Shown: positions 6,503 through 15,600, numbered from the stretch's first letter. The stretch: 33,033 nucleotides of DNA from an uncultured Oscillospiraceae bacterium (GCA_910584605.1 CAJUAW010000014.1:1-33033), one strand, 5' to 3'. A program made the numbers and translations. The notes: generated from the sequence alone by a model not told the origin.

Positions 6503-8950
6503 TTACTTCCGGGTGGGCACGTGCCAGATGTCGCGGGCGTAGTCCTGGATGGAGCGGTCGGCGGCGAAGATGCCCGACCGGGCGATGTTGATGAGGGACA
6601 TCTGGTTCCAGTGCTGGCGGTCGGCGTAGGCGGCCAGGGCGCGGCGGTGGGCGTCGCAGTAGCTGTCGAAGTCAGCCAGCAGCATATACTCATCGGCCTG
6701 GCTGCCGCCCGCACCGAAGAGCAGGCGGTTGGACAGGTCGGGGTAGGCGACCTTATCATCAAAACCGGCAGTGATCTGGTCGAGAATCCGCTTCAGATCC
6801 TGGTTGTGGAGATAGATCTCGTGGGGGCGGTAGCCGTCCCGCTTGCGCTGGTTCACCTGCTCGGTGGTCAGGCCGAAGAGGAAGATGTTTTCGTCACCCA
6901 GCTGCTGGTGCATCTCCACGTTAGCGCCGTCCAGGGTGCCGATGGTGAGAGCGCCGTTCATCATGAACTTCATGTTGCCGGTGCCGCTGGCCTCCTTGCC
7001 GGCGGTGGAGATCTGCTCGGAGATCTCAGAGGCGGGCATCAGCTTTTCCGCCAGAGAGACCCGGTAGTTCTCCAGGAAGACCACCTGGAGCTTATCCTTG
7101 CAGACAGGGTCCTTGGCGATCTGGCCGGCCAGGGAGTTAATCAGCTGGATGATCTGCTTGGCCACATGGTAGCCAGGGGCCGCCTTGGCTCCGAAGAGGT
7201 AGGTCTGGGGAGTGAACTCCATATTGGGGTTGTCCCGCAGCTGGTTGTACAGGTGGATAATGTGCAGCACGTTGAGCAGCTGGCGCTTATACTCGTGAAG
7301 GCGCTTGACCTGGACGTCGAAGATGGCGTCGGTGTTCAGGGTGACGCCGGATTCCCGGGCGACCCAGGCGGCAAAGCGGCGCTTGTTCTCAATCTTGATG
7401 TCCTCCAGCTGTTTGAGCACGGTCTTGTCGTCCACCGACTTCTCAAAGTCCTTCAGAGCCTCGGGGTGGAGCAGGTACTGATCCCCGCCGGTGCAGTCCC
7501 GGATGAGGGCGTCCAGCTTGGGGTTGATCTGGGACAGCCAGCGGCGGTGGTCGATGCCGTTGGTCACGTTTTTGAACTTGCCGGGCTGGGCCTGATAGGC
7601 GTCCCGGAAGACGTCCCGCTTCAGAATGTCGGAGTGGAGGGCGGACACGCCGTTGATGCACTGGCAGGCGCAGACGCAGAGGTTGGCCATGCGGACCTCG
7701 CCGCCCCAGATGATGGCCATGTGGGCGATCTTGCCGGTGTCCCCACCGTAGCGGCGCTCCAGCTCCTGCTGGTAGCGGCTGGCGATCTCCTTCAGGATCT
7801 GCCAGATGCGGGGAAGCAGGGTCTCGATCAAAGACTGAGGCCAACGCTCCAGCGCCTCGGCCAGGACGGTGTGGTTGGTGTAGCACACCGCGTCGGTGAC
7901 AATGTGCCAGGCCTCGTCCCAGCCATAGCCCTCCTGGTCCAGGAGGATGCGCATCAGTTCGGGGATGACCAGGGTGGGGTGGGTGTCGTTGATCTGGATG
8001 ACATGCTTCCGGGCAAAGTTGCGCAGGGTGCCGTACTGGGCCTTGTGCTGGCGGACAATGGACTGGATGGTGGCGGAGACGAAGAAATACTGCTGCTTCA
8101 GTCGCAGGGATTTCCCTTCGTAGTGGTTGTCGTCGGGGTAGAGGACCTTGGCGATGACCTCGGCCATAGCCTGCTGCTCCACCGCCTTCAGATACTCGCC
8201 CCGGGAGTAGAGGGACATGTCTACAGGGACAGGACTCTTGGCATCCCACAGGCGCAGGGTGTTGGTGTGGTGTGTATTATAGCCGGCGATCTTCATGTCC
8301 CGGGGGATGGCCAGCACGGCGGTGTAGCCCACGTGCTCGGGGTGGTTGCCCCCGTTCTCGTCCCAGCGGTCTTCGATCCTGCCGCCAAAGCGGACCTCCT
8401 CGGCCTCCTCCATCTTGGGGAGCAGCCAGGCGTCGCCCAGGCCCAGCCAGTTGTCGGCCAGCTCCTCCTGCTTGCCGTCGATGATCTTCTGCTTGAAAAT
8501 GCCCAGCTCGTAGCAGATGGAGTAGCCGGTGGCGGGGATCTCCAGGGTGGTCATGGAGTCCAGATAGCAGGCGGCCAGACGGCCCAGACCGCCGTTGCCC
8601 AGGCCGGCGTCCGGCTCAGACTCGAAAAGGTCGGCGGCGGAAAAGCCCATGCCCTCCAGAACGTCCTTCAGAGTGTCCAGAAGGCCCAGGTTGTAGGCGT
8701 TCTTCTCCAGAGAGCGGCCCATAAGAAACTCCAGGGACAGGTAGTGGACCTGGCGCTGCTGCTTTTCCCAGACCTGGTTGCTGGTTTCCATGCGGTGGCG
8801 GGACATGATGTCCCGCAGGACCAGGGCGCAGGCCTTGAACATGTGCGTGTTGTTGGCGGTCTCCACCGTGCAGCCAAAGTTGCGCTGGAGCTTGCCGGTG
8901 ATCATTTCGGTCAGTTGTTCCTTGGTGTATTCAGATGCATATTGGTTCAT
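6503..8950 (-). CDS. glgP: Glycogen/starch/alpha-glucan phosphorylase
   Basis: Cleaves alpha-1,4 glucosyl units from glycogen with phosphate to give glucose-1-phosphate (EC 2.4.1.1). The protein has 815 residues, the usual length. Visible signatures are the N-terminal HYLSLEFLMGRSL, LGNGGLGRLAACYLDS, INDTHPTL, VKRLHEYKRQLLN and, near the C-terminus, EASGTGNMKF, where the lysine carries pyridoxal phosphate. The ATG at 8950 is chosen because it is preceded by AGGAGG; an in-frame extension of 18 codons has no ribosome site. It is read leftward behind the glgBCDA operon but has its own promoter at 9011-9039. It is full length with no missing motif. Confidence 0.97.
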   Translation of the reverse strand: MNQYASEYTKEQLTEMITGKLQRNFGCTVETANNTHMFKACALVLRDIMSRHRMETSNQVWEKQQRQVHYLSLEFLMGRSLEKNAYNLGLLDTLKDVLEGMGFSAADLFESEPDAGLGNGGLGRLAACYLDSMTTLEIPATGYSICYELGIFKQKIIDGKQEELADNWLGLGDAWLLPKMEEAEEVRFGGRIEDRWDENGGNHPEHVGYTAVLAIPRDMKIAGYNTHHTNTLRLWDAKSPVPVDMSLYSRGEYLKAVEQQAMAEVIAKVLYPDDNHYEGKSLRLKQQYFFVSATIQSIVRQHKAQYGTLRNFARKHVIQINDTHPTLVIPELMRILLDQEGYGWDEAWHIVTDAVCYTNHTVLAEALERWPQSLIETLLPRIWQILKEIASRYQQELERRYGGDTGKIAHMAIIWGGEVRMANLCVCACQCINGVSALHSDILKRDVFRDAYQAQPGKFKNVTNGIDHRRWLSQINPKLDALIRDCTGGDQYLLHPEALKDFEKSVDDKTVLKQLEDIKIENKRRFAAWVARESGVTLNTDAIFDVQVKRLHEYKRQLLNVLHIIHLYNQLRDNPNMEFTPQTYLFGAKAAPGYHVAKQIIQLINSLAGQIAKDPVCKDKLQVVFLENYRVSLAEKLMPASEISEQISTAGKEASGTGNMKFMMNGALTIGTLDGANVEMHQQLGDENIFLFGLTTEQVNQRKRDGYRPHEIYLHNQDLKRILDQITAGFDDKVAYPDLSNRLLFGAGGSQADEYMLLADFDSYCDAHRRALAAYADRQHWNQMSLINIARSGIFAADRSIQDYARDIWHVPTRK

Positions 8951-8981
8951 AACAGTGCCTCCTGTTTGAATGTCGGGTTCA

Positions 8982-9002
8982 GTGGGAGGGAATGCCTCCC
9001 AC
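8982..9002 (-). other. Hairpin at the predicted 5' end of the glgP mRNA
   Basis: GTGGGAGG (8982-8989) and CCTCCCAC (8995-9002) form a perfect 8-bp stem with a 5-nt loop. From the promoter -10 box at 9011-9016 the transcript should start near 9003-9004, which puts the hairpin at almost the first base. 5'-terminal stem-loops often slow mRNA decay; that role is inferred. Confidence 0.55.
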
Positions 9003-9010
9003 AAATAGCC

Positions 9011-9039
9011 ATTTTAACAGATTTTTAGGGGAGCGTCAA
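9011..9039 (-). promoter_or_regulatory. Promoter of glgP
   Basis: Read on the minus strand, TTGACG (9039-9034) and TAAAAT (9016-9011) are separated by exactly 17 bp, a strong sigma-A type match. The leader would be about 53 nt. Confidence 0.82.
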
Positions 9040-9306
9040 CGGCGAGGCTGTGAAAACATCGTGGCCGCTTATTTTTTGTGCGCTCCCTTGCAAAGGCCGG
9101 CGGGGAGTGAGGCTGCTGCACGCTTCAAGGACTATCTGGACCAGCTGGCCCAGGGGATGGCCCCCATCTTACCGTTCGTGTTGATTATATCATCCGAATG
9201 AATTTCCCTGTTTTTATCCGCCACTTCTTCAACGATCTGGAAATACATAAATTCCTCGCAGCTGTTTGCCCACAAATCGACATCCCCGGTGTCATGTCCA
9301 TCTTGA

Positions 9307-9346
9307 AATAACAAATTCCCGCCCACTAGGGCGGGAATTTGTTATT
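9307..9346. terminator. Terminator of the glgBCDA operon
   Basis: CCCGCCC (9318-9324), loop ACTA, GGGCGGG (9329-9335), extended by AT-rich arms to a perfect 18-bp stem (9307-9324 with 9329-9346). It lies 10 bp beyond the glgA stop. The T-rich arm follows the GC stem on both strands, so it could work both ways, but only the leftward operon reads into it. Confidence 0.88.
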
Positions 9347-9356
9347 GTTTGGACGG

Positions 9357-10802
9357 TCAGCCGAGAATGCGCTCGTAGATGCTGACATACTGCTGAGCAG
9401 AATTTTTCCAGGAGAAGTCGGCGGCCATGCCCTCCTTCTGGAGGCCCTTCCAAGCCTTCTTGTCGTCGTTGTACAGATCTACCGCCTCGCGGAGGACCCA
9501 CACCATGTCGCCCGCGCTGATGTTGGAGAAGGTGAAGCCCCGGCCGGTGCCCTCGTACTTGTTGTAGGGGGTGACGCTGTCCTTCAGGCCGCCGGTCTCC
9601 CGGACTACGGGGATGGTGCCGAAGCGCATGGCGATCATCTGGCTCAGACCGCAGGGTTCGGATACGGAGGGCATCAGGAAAATGTCCGCGCCAGCGTAGA
9701 TCATGTTGGACAGGGGGGCGGAGTAGGTCAGCTGAGTGGCGAAGCGGCCAGGATACTGGTTCTGGGCGTTGCGGAACGCCTCCTCATACTGCCAGTCGCC
9801 GGTGCCCAGCACAACCATCTGAACGCCCTTGGTGCCCAGGCCCATGATCTCGTGGATGGCGTCGGTGACCATGGAGAAGCCCTTGTGGCCGACCAGACGG
9901 GAGACGCAGGCGATGAGGGGCACATTCGGGTCCTCCTGGAGGCCAACAGCCTGCTGCAGGGCGGCCTTGCAGGCGGCCTTGCCCTTGGCGATGTTCTTTA
10001 GGGTATAGTTGGCCGCCAGACCGGTCATGGCGGCGGGATCGTACAGCTCTGTGTCGATGCCGTTGAGGATGCCCTCCAGCTTGCTGCTCTGCTGGTTAAT
10101 GACGCCGTCCAGCCCGTGGGCGTAGAAGGGGGTGCGCAGCTCCTGGGCGTAGGTGGGGGAGACGGTGGTGACGAAGTTGGATGCCATGATCGCGCCCTTC
10201 ATCAGGTTCACGTCCCGGTGGTAGGCCAGCATGCCCTCGTTGAAGTAGCTGCGGTCCAGGCCGATGACATCCTGGAGCACCTGATCGCCGTAACGGCCCT
10301 GGTACTCGATGTTGTGGATGGTGTACACCGTCTTGGCACCGGCCAGCTCGGGGATGCGGTACTTCTCCTCCAGCAGGTAGACGGGGACCAGGGCGGTCTG
10401 CCAGTCGTTGCAGTGGATGATGTCGGGGGACCAGCCCAGCTGGCCGGGGGTCTCCACAACGGCGCGGGAAAAATAGGCGAAGCGCTCACAGTCGTCAAAG
10501 TGCCCGTAGAGCTGCCAGCGCTTGAAGTAATACTCGTTGTCCACAAACCAGAAGGTGACACCCTGGTACTCCGCCTCAAAAATGCCGCAGTACACCTGAC
10601 GCCAGGCCAGGGTGACGTTAAAATACTTCAGGAAGGTCATCTTGGCGCGCCAATCCTCGCCGATCCCCTCGTACAGAGGGAGGATCACCTTGACCTCATG
10701 GCCCTCGGCCGCCAGAGCCTGGGGAAGAGAGCCGGCTACGTCGGCCAGACCGCCGGTTTTGATGAATGGGGCTGCCTCGGAGGTTGCGAAAAGAATTTTC
10801 AT
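9357..10802 (-). CDS. glgA: Glycogen synthase (ADP-glucose dependent)
   Basis: Adds glucose from ADP-glucose to the non-reducing end of an alpha-1,4 glucan (EC 2.4.1.21), family GT5. It has 481 residues, the normal length. Signatures are FIKTGGLADVAGSLP at residues 13-27 (the KxGGL nucleotide-binding motif) and SEPCGLSQMIAMRFG in the C-terminal domain, the GT5 sugar-nucleotide site. It starts at ATG 10802 after an AGAGGACTT ribosome site. It is the last gene of the leftward operon glgB-glgC-glgD-glgA, ended by the palindrome at 9307-9346. A strong hairpin stands between it and glgD. Confidence 0.97.
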   Translation of the reverse strand: MKILFATSEAAPFIKTGGLADVAGSLPQALAAEGHEVKVILPLYEGIGEDWRAKMTFLKYFNVTLAWRQVYCGIFEAEYQGVTFWFVDNEYYFKRWQLYGHFDDCERFAYFSRAVVETPGQLGWSPDIIHCNDWQTALVPVYLLEEKYRIPELAGAKTVYTIHNIEYQGRYGDQVLQDVIGLDRSYFNEGMLAYHRDVNLMKGAIMASNFVTTVSPTYAQELRTPFYAHGLDGVINQQSSKLEGILNGIDTELYDPAAMTGLAANYTLKNIAKGKAACKAALQQAVGLQEDPNVPLIACVSRLVGHKGFSMVTDAIHEIMGLGTKGVQMVVLGTGDWQYEEAFRNAQNQYPGRFATQLTYSAPLSNMIYAGADIFLMPSVSEPCGLSQMIAMRFGTIPVVRETGGLKDSVTPYNKYEGTGRGFTFSNISAGDMVWVLREAVDLYNDDKKAWKGLQKEGMAADFSWKNSAQQYVSIYERILG

Positions 10803-10832
10803 AACAAGTCCTCTTTTCAGATGATTCTTGGT

Positions 10833-10871
10833 AGGTGCGGACGCTTTCCGCCAAGGAAAGCGTCCGCACCT
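10833..10871 (-). other. Intercistronic hairpin between glgD and glgA
   Basis: A perfect 17-bp stem: AGGTGCGGACGCTTTCC (10833-10849), 5-nt loop, and its complement (10855-10871). On the transcribed (minus) strand it is not followed by Ts, so it is unlikely to be a full terminator. It ends about 15 nt before the glgA ribosome site and may set processing or relative expression of glgA. A T-rich stretch follows it on the plus strand. Confidence 0.7.
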
Positions 10872-10884
10872 GTTTTATACAAGC

Positions 10885-12000
10885 TTATACCACCGAACCT
10901 TTGGCGATGGCCAGGGGGTACGTGAAATGGCCCATGAGCATGCGGCCCTCGTTTACCTTCACGTCCTTGTCCGCGATGACGTAGGACAGAGAGGCTCCAG
11001 CCTTGACCACCGTGCCCTGCATGAGCACGCTGTTGGAAACCTTGGCGCCCTTCTCCACCACCACGCCGCGGGCCAGAATGGAGTTCTCCACCTCGCCCTC
11101 GATTTGACAGCCGTCGGCTACCAGAGAGCAGACGGATTTGGACTCGGGGCCGTAGTAGGTGGACGGATTGGACTGGTCCTTGGTGCGGATGGGACGGGCG
11201 GGGTTGAACAGATCGGCCCGGACCGCAGGGACCAGCAGATCCTGGGAACGCTGGAAGTAGTCGCTTACCGACTGGAAGCGGCCTACATAGCCCTTGTGGA
11301 TATAGGGCATCATCTTCAGAGACTTCATCCGGGGCTGAAGGACGCCGCGGCTGAAGTTGGTCACGTCGTGGGCGGCGCAGTAGTCCACCATGTCCATCAG
11401 CAGGCGCTTGGACAGAATGTAGATCTCCAGGGATTCCAGCGCCTTGTCGGCGGAGGTGGGGTGGACGGACAGGTCGGTGATCCGGCCCTCCTCGCTGACC
11501 TCTACGTACTCGGAGAACTGGGGCGCGCCCTTCAGAGTGGGGGTACAGACAATGGTGATATCCGCGCCGGAGTTCTTGTGCTGCTCAAAGACCTCGTTGA
11601 CGGGCAGGTTGATGGCGATGTCGCCCCAGGCCAGCAGGACGTAGTCCTGGCGGATGTCCTCCAGGTAGTCGGCTACGCCGGCCAGAGCCTCCATGCTGCC
11701 GCGGTACTCGCCCTGGCCCTGCTCGGTGTAGCTGAAGGGGGGCAGGATGCGCAGGCCGCCGTGCTTGCGGCTCAGGTCCCAGTCCTTGCCGGAGCCCAGG
11801 TGGTCCAGCAGGGACTGGTAGCTTTGGTGGACCACCACGCCCACGTCGGTGATACCGGCGTTGACGCAGTTGGACAGCATGAAGTCGATCAGGCGGTACC
11901 GGCCGCCGAAGGGCAGAGAGCAGGTGTTGCGGGGACGGGTCAGCTCGCCCAGGTTGGCATCCGAGCGGTAAGCGAACAGAATGCTGTGCAGATCATTCAT
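10885..12000 (-). CDS. glgD: Glucose-1-phosphate adenylyltransferase, GlgD subunit
   Basis: The second subunit of Firmicute ADP-glucose pyrophosphorylase, 371 residues. It keeps the fold and the substrate region ([22 protein letters not shown], residues 28-49). At the N-terminus, where GlgC has the glycine-rich AGGQGSRL nucleotide loop, it has [14 protein letters not shown]. That is typical of GlgD, which is thought to be weakly active or inactive alone and to raise GlgC activity in a heteromer. The C-terminal part is a left-handed beta-helix with hexapeptide-like repeats. Its start codon overlaps the glgC stop by 4 bp, so the two subunits are translationally coupled. Confidence 0.95.
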   Translation of the reverse strand: MNDLHSILFAYRSDANLGELTRPRNTCSLPFGGRYRLIDFMLSNCVNAGITDVGVVVHQSYQSLLDHLGSGKDWDLSRKHGGLRILPPFSYTEQGQGEYRGSMEALAGVADYLEDIRQDYVLLAWGDIAINLPVNEVFEQHKNSGADITIVCTPTLKGAPQFSEYVEVSEEGRITDLSVHPTSADKALESLEIYILSKRLLMDMVDYCAAHDVTNFSRGVLQPRMKSLKMMPYIHKGYVGRFQSVSDYFQRSQDLLVPAVRADLFNPARPIRTKDQSNPSTYYGPESKSVCSLVADGCQIEGEVENSILARGVVVEKGAKVSNSVLMQGTVVKAGASLSYVIADKDVKVNEGRMLMGHFTYPLAIAKGSVV

Positions 12001-13208
12001 GCCTGCTCACCTCCTTTCACATCTTCGCGGATCATGGCTTTTGGCGGGACGGTGGCGTTCTTGCCTACAGTGATCCCGCCGGCCACTACGGCGATGCCCC
12101 AGTTTTCGCTGCCGTCCGGGGCGGCGCCCACGGTGGCGCCGGCTTCCACCGTGGCGTTCTCCGCGACGATGGAGTAGTACACCTTGGCCCCCTCCTTGAC
12201 GGTGGCGCCGGGCATGAGGATGGAATATTGGATATCGGCTCCCTTTTCTACGGTGACCGAGTTGAAGAGCACCGAGTTGGCCACGGCGCCGTCTACCGTG
12301 CTGCCGCCGGTGACCATGGAGTGGGTGATCATGGCGTCAGGGCCGGTGCAGTGGGGCGGCTTGATGGGGGTGCGGGCGTAGATGGGCCAGCTGTCGTCGT
12401 ACATATCCAGGCCGCTGCTGCTGCCGGCCAGAAGGTCCATGTTGGCGTCCCAAAGGGAGTCGATGGTGCCCACGTCCTTCCAGTAGCCCGCGAAGCGGTA
12501 GGCCATCAGCTTCTCGCCGGCGTTCAGCATGTTGGGGATGATATTTTTGCCGAAGTCGTTGGAGGAGTTGGGGTCGGCCTCATCGTCGATGAGGTATTTT
12601 CTCAGCTTGGACCAGGTGAACACATAAATGCCCATGGAGGCCAGGTTGCTCTTGGGCTGGGGGGGCTTTTCCTCAAACTCGTATACCTTGTCGTCCGCCT
12701 CCACGTTCAGAATGCCGAAGCGCTTGGCCTCCTCCATGGTGACCTCCAGTACGGAGATGGTGCAGGCCGCCTCGGACTTCTTGTGGAAATCCACCATTTC
12801 GGAGTAGTCCATTTTATAGATGTGGTCGCCGGACAGGACTACCACATACTCCGGATCGTACAGGTCCAGGAAGCCGATGTTCTGATAGATCGCGTTGGCA
12901 GTGCCCTTGTACCAGCTGCCCTTCTCCCCTTCGCCCAGGTAGGGGGGGAGGATATGGACGCCGCCGTCAGACCGGTCCAGGTCCCAAGGCTGGCCGTTGC
13001 CCAGATAGCTGTTCAGCTCCAGGGGGCGGTATTGAGTGAGAACGCCTACCGTGTCGATGCCGGAGTTGACACAGTTGGACAGGGGAAAATCGATGATGCG
13101 GTACTTGCCGCCGAAGGGGACGGCGGGTTTTGCCACGTTGCTGGTCAGGGCGTAAAGACGGCTGCCCTGGCCGCCGGCCAGCAGCATGGCGACAACTTCT
13201 TTCTTCAT
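11997..13208 (-). CDS. glgC: Glucose-1-phosphate adenylyltransferase, catalytic GlgC subunit
   Basis: Makes ADP-glucose from ATP and glucose-1-phosphate (EC 2.7.7.27), the committed step of glycogen synthesis. It has 403 residues from the ATG at 13208. The N-terminus has the full nucleotidyltransferase signature [16 protein letters not shown], followed by [33 protein letters not shown] carries the metal-binding aspartate. The C-terminal third is a beta-helix with repeated valine/isoleucine turns. ATG 13208 was preferred to a GTG 9 bp upstream because GAGGTG lies 7 nt before the ATG and overlaps the GTG. It is the second gene of the operon. Confidence 0.96.
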   Translation of the reverse strand: MKKEVVAMLLAGGQGSRLYALTSNVAKPAVPFGGKYRIIDFPLSNCVNSGIDTVGVLTQYRPLELNSYLGNGQPWDLDRSDGGVHILPPYLGEGEKGSWYKGTANAIYQNIGFLDLYDPEYVVVLSGDHIYKMDYSEMVDFHKKSEAACTISVLEVTMEEAKRFGILNVEADDKVYEFEEKPPQPKSNLASMGIYVFTWSKLRKYLIDDEADPNSSNDFGKNIIPNMLNAGEKLMAYRFAGYWKDVGTIDSLWDANMDLLAGSSSGLDMYDDSWPIYARTPIKPPHCTGPDAMITHSMVTGGSTVDGAVANSVLFNSVTVEKGADIQYSILMPGATVKEGAKVYYSIVAENATVEAGATVGAAPDGSENWGIAVVAGGITVGKNATVPPKAMIREDVKGGEQA

Positions 13209-13278
13209 GTTGTTCACCTCTTACTTTGTTTGGGGTCTAGCATATTCAAGTCGGGGCTTTTGGCCCTGAGAATGCCCG

Positions 13279-15375
13279 TCATTCACCGGCCTTTTTGGGC
13301 CGGGCCGTCTTTTTTGGTTTGTCCGAGGCGGGCTTCTCTGCCTTGGACTTAGAGGCGGTCTTTTTGGCGGGGGCCTTTTCCGCCTTTGGGGCGGGTTTGG
13401 CTGCCTTTTTGGCGGCGGACGCTTGTTCGGCTTTCTCCGCCTTGGGCTTGCGGACGGGGCTCTTGCGCACGCAGCGCAGAATCACGGCGGACATGGGAGG
13501 CAGGTCCACGATCAGGGACTGCTGCTGGTCGTGGCAGGGGATCTTCTCCGTCTTGATGGGGGCCTTGTCACCCAGACCCTCGCCGCCATAAGCCGGGTCG
13601 TCGGTGTTGAAGGCGACGCCCCAGCTGCCGGCGAAGGGAGCGCCCACCCGGTAGCCGTCCCGGTGCTCGGGGGAGAAGTTGCACAGCACGATGAGGGGAT
13701 TGCCCTTCCGGTCCCAGCGGAGGAAGGCCACGGTGTTGGCGTTGTTGTCGTCGGCGCACAGCCACTGGAAGCCCTGCCAGGAGTCGTCCTGGTCCCACAG
13801 AGGGGCGTTTTCCAGGTAGAAGGCGTTCATGGCCTTGAAGAAGTCCTGGGTCTGGCGGTGGGGGGCGTACTGGAGCAGGTGCCAGTCCAGAGAATACTCG
13901 TAGTGCCACTCGTTCCACTGGCCCAGCTCAGCCCCCATGAAGGTGAGCTTTTTGCCGGGGTGGGTCATCATATAGGTGTAGAAGGCCCGGACTCCGGCGA
14001 ATTTCAGCGGGTTGTCCCCAGGCATTTTTCCAAAGAAGGAGCCCTTCATGTGGACCACCTCGTCGTGGGACAGAGGCAGAATATAGTTTTCGGAAAAAGC
14101 GTACATCAGGGAGAAGGTGATGTCCCGGTGGTTGAACTGGCGGAAGTAGGGGTCCAGCTTGATATAGTGGCAGATGTCGTTCATCCAGCCCATGTTCCAC
14201 TTGAAGTTGAAGCCCAGGCCGCCGTCGTCCACCGGCTTGGTCACCTTGGGCCAGGCGGTGGACTCTTCGGCTACCATCAGCACGTCGGGGTGGGCGGCGA
14301 AGACGGCGGTGTTCAGATCCTGGAAGAACTTGATGGCCTCCAGATTCTCGTGGCCGCCGTTCACGTTAGGCAGCCACTCTCCGTCCTTCCGGTTGTAGTC
14401 CAGGTAGAGCATGGAGGAGACAGCATCCACCCGCAGGCCGTCCATGTGGTACTCCTCCAGCCAGAACATGGCCGAGGAGAACAGGAAGGAGCGCACCTCA
14501 TTGCGGCCGAAGTCGAAGACGTCGGTGCCCCACTCCTTGTGCTCCCCCTTCCGGGGGTCGGCGTACTCGTAGGTGGGGGTGCTGTCGAAGTTGTACAGGC
14601 CGAAGGCGTCCCGGGGGAAGTGGGCGGGCACCCAGTCCATGATGACCCCGATGCCGGCCTGGTGGAGCTGGTCGATGAGGTACTTCAGATCGTCCGGGGT
14701 GCCGAAGCGGCTGGTGGCGGCGAAGTAGCCGGTGCACTGGTAGCCCCAGGAGGCGTCCAGGGGGTGCTCGGTGACGGGAAGCAGCTCTACGTGGGTGAAG
14801 CCCATCTCCTTCACGTAGGGGACCAGATAGGAGGTGATGTCCCGGTAGCTGAGGAACTCCCCCTCGCCGGTGCGCCGCCAAGAGCCCAGGTGGCACTCAT
14901 AGATGTTCATGGGCCGGCGGTAGGGCGGGTTCTTGGAGCGGAAGGTCAGCCAGTCCTGATCCCCCCACTGGTAGCCGGTGTCCAGGTCGTAGAGCTTGCT
15001 GGATACGTCGGGCCGGGTGGCGGCGTGGAAGCCATAGGGGTCGGCTTTGCCTACAAAGCCGCTGCCGTCCGCCTTATGTATGGCGTACTGGTAGGTGTCG
15101 TAGCGGTTCAGGCCGGGGACGAAGGCCTCCCAGATGCCGCCCTCCACCCTGGTCATGGGGGTGGCTTCCAGATCCCAGCCGTTGAAGTCGCCAATGACGG
15201 TGACCTTGGGCGCGTTGGGCGCCCAGACCCGGAACAGGTAGCCCTCAGCGCCGGTTTCGTCCTTGGCGGGGTGGGCGCCAAAGCACTTCCAGGCGTGGGT
15301 GGAGCGGCCTTCGGAAAAGGCTTCAAGCTCCAGAAAAAGGTCGTTGGAAGAGAGTTTTTCTTGGTATTTGGACAT
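13279..15375 (-). CDS. glgB: 1,4-alpha-glucan branching enzyme with a lysine-rich C-terminal tail
   Basis: Creates alpha-1,6 branches in glycogen (EC 2.4.1.18), family GH13. It has 698 residues from ATG 15375, which follows GAGGTGATAAAT. It has an N-terminal CBM48 module (YLFRVWAPNAPKVTVIGDFN) and then the TIM-barrel. The nucleophile Asp is in MDGLRVDAVSSMLY, the acid/base Glu in VAEEST, and the third Asp in LPLSHDEVVHMKGS. The ordinary enzyme ends near residue 636. Residues 637-698 are a low-complexity basic tail of about 19 Lys plus Ala and Pro (for example KKAAKPAPKAEKAPAKK). The tail is in frame with no sign of a frameshift. It is the first gene of the glg operon. Confidence 0.96.
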   Translation of the reverse strand: MSKYQEKLSSNDLFLELEAFSEGRSTHAWKCFGAHPAKDETGAEGYLFRVWAPNAPKVTVIGDFNGWDLEATPMTRVEGGIWEAFVPGLNRYDTYQYAIHKADGSGFVGKADPYGFHAATRPDVSSKLYDLDTGYQWGDQDWLTFRSKNPPYRRPMNIYECHLGSWRRTGEGEFLSYRDITSYLVPYVKEMGFTHVELLPVTEHPLDASWGYQCTGYFAATSRFGTPDDLKYLIDQLHQAGIGVIMDWVPAHFPRDAFGLYNFDSTPTYEYADPRKGEHKEWGTDVFDFGRNEVRSFLFSSAMFWLEEYHMDGLRVDAVSSMLYLDYNRKDGEWLPNVNGGHENLEAIKFFQDLNTAVFAAHPDVLMVAEESTAWPKVTKPVDDGGLGFNFKWNMGWMNDICHYIKLDPYFRQFNHRDITFSLMYAFSENYILPLSHDEVVHMKGSFFGKMPGDNPLKFAGVRAFYTYMMTHPGKKLTFMGAELGQWNEWHYEYSLDWHLLQYAPHRQTQDFFKAMNAFYLENAPLWDQDDSWQGFQWLCADDNNANTVAFLRWDRKGNPLIVLCNFSPEHRDGYRVGAPFAGSWGVAFNTDDPAYGGEGLGDKAPIKTEKIPCHDQQQSLIVDLPPMSAVILRCVRKSPVRKPKAEKAEQASAAKKAAKPAPKAEKAPAKKTASKSKAEKPASDKPKKTARPKKAGE

Positions 15376-15407
15376 ATTTATCACCTCGTGGAATCTTTTG
15401 GAAGCCT

Positions 15408-15429
15408 CTTGTCGGCTAAAACCAACAAG
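15408..15429 (-). other. Leader hairpin of the glgB operon
   Basis: On the minus strand CTTGTTGG (15429-15422) pairs with CCGACAAG (15415-15408) over 8 bp with one G-U. It sits in the roughly 80-nt glgB leader, about 30 nt upstream of the start codon. No riboswitch class is recognised. Confidence 0.35.
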
Positions 15430-15463
15430 GGAATGTGACGCGTGGTTGGGTATATTTATCAAA

Positions 15464-15492
15464 ATTATACAACAATAGAAAAGGGCCGTCAA
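15464..15492 (-). promoter_or_regulatory. Promoter of the glgBCDA operon
   Basis: On the minus strand TTGACG (15492-15487) and a perfect TATAAT (15469-15464) are separated by 17 bp, nearly consensus for the housekeeping sigma factor. Transcription should start about 80 nt upstream of glgB. Confidence 0.88.
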
Positions 15493-15564
15493 GTAAAATA
15501 GTGGAAAAGCAGGGGGAAATCAGAAAGAAAATTCCCAGGGTGAACATGCGGCCGGGTCATGTAG

Positions 15565-15585
15565 GGCAAGGGCTGCGCCCTTGCC
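15565..15585. repeat. Short palindrome downstream of the dac gene
   Basis: GGCAAGGGC (15565-15573), 3-nt loop, GCCCTTGCC (15577-15585). It lies 16 bp beyond the carboxypeptidase stop. Neither strand has a T-run after it. It may be a dispersed intergenic palindrome or a weak transcript end. Confidence 0.5.
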
Positions 15586-15600
15586 GGAGACGAACGGGGT

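Larger units (their letters stand above)
8951..9356. other. Intergenic region between glgA and glgP
   Basis: About 400 bp without a convincing gene. From the right it holds the glgA terminator (9307-9346), an AT-richer stretch with no identified function (about 9040-9300), the glgP promoter (9011-9039), a leader hairpin (8982-9002) and the glgP ribosome site. A 64-codon minus-strand reading frame (9326-9132) has a protein-like composition but no ribosome site of its own, and its start lies in the terminator palindrome. It could be a gene remnant. Confidence 0.6.

Noticed and set aside
6356-9028. An 890-codon plus-strand reading frame opposite glgP
   Set aside because: It is the antisense shadow of glgP: Val/Leu/Gly-rich without motifs, no ribosome site, while the minus strand has a full-length phosphorylase with all signatures.
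13423-15438. A 671-codon plus-strand reading frame opposite glgB
   Set aside because: Antisense shadow of glgB caused by high GC; no recognisable motifs and no ribosome site.
15565-15585. Terminator of the carboxypeptidase gene
   Set aside because: The 9-bp stem has no T-run on the minus strand; kept only as a palindrome.
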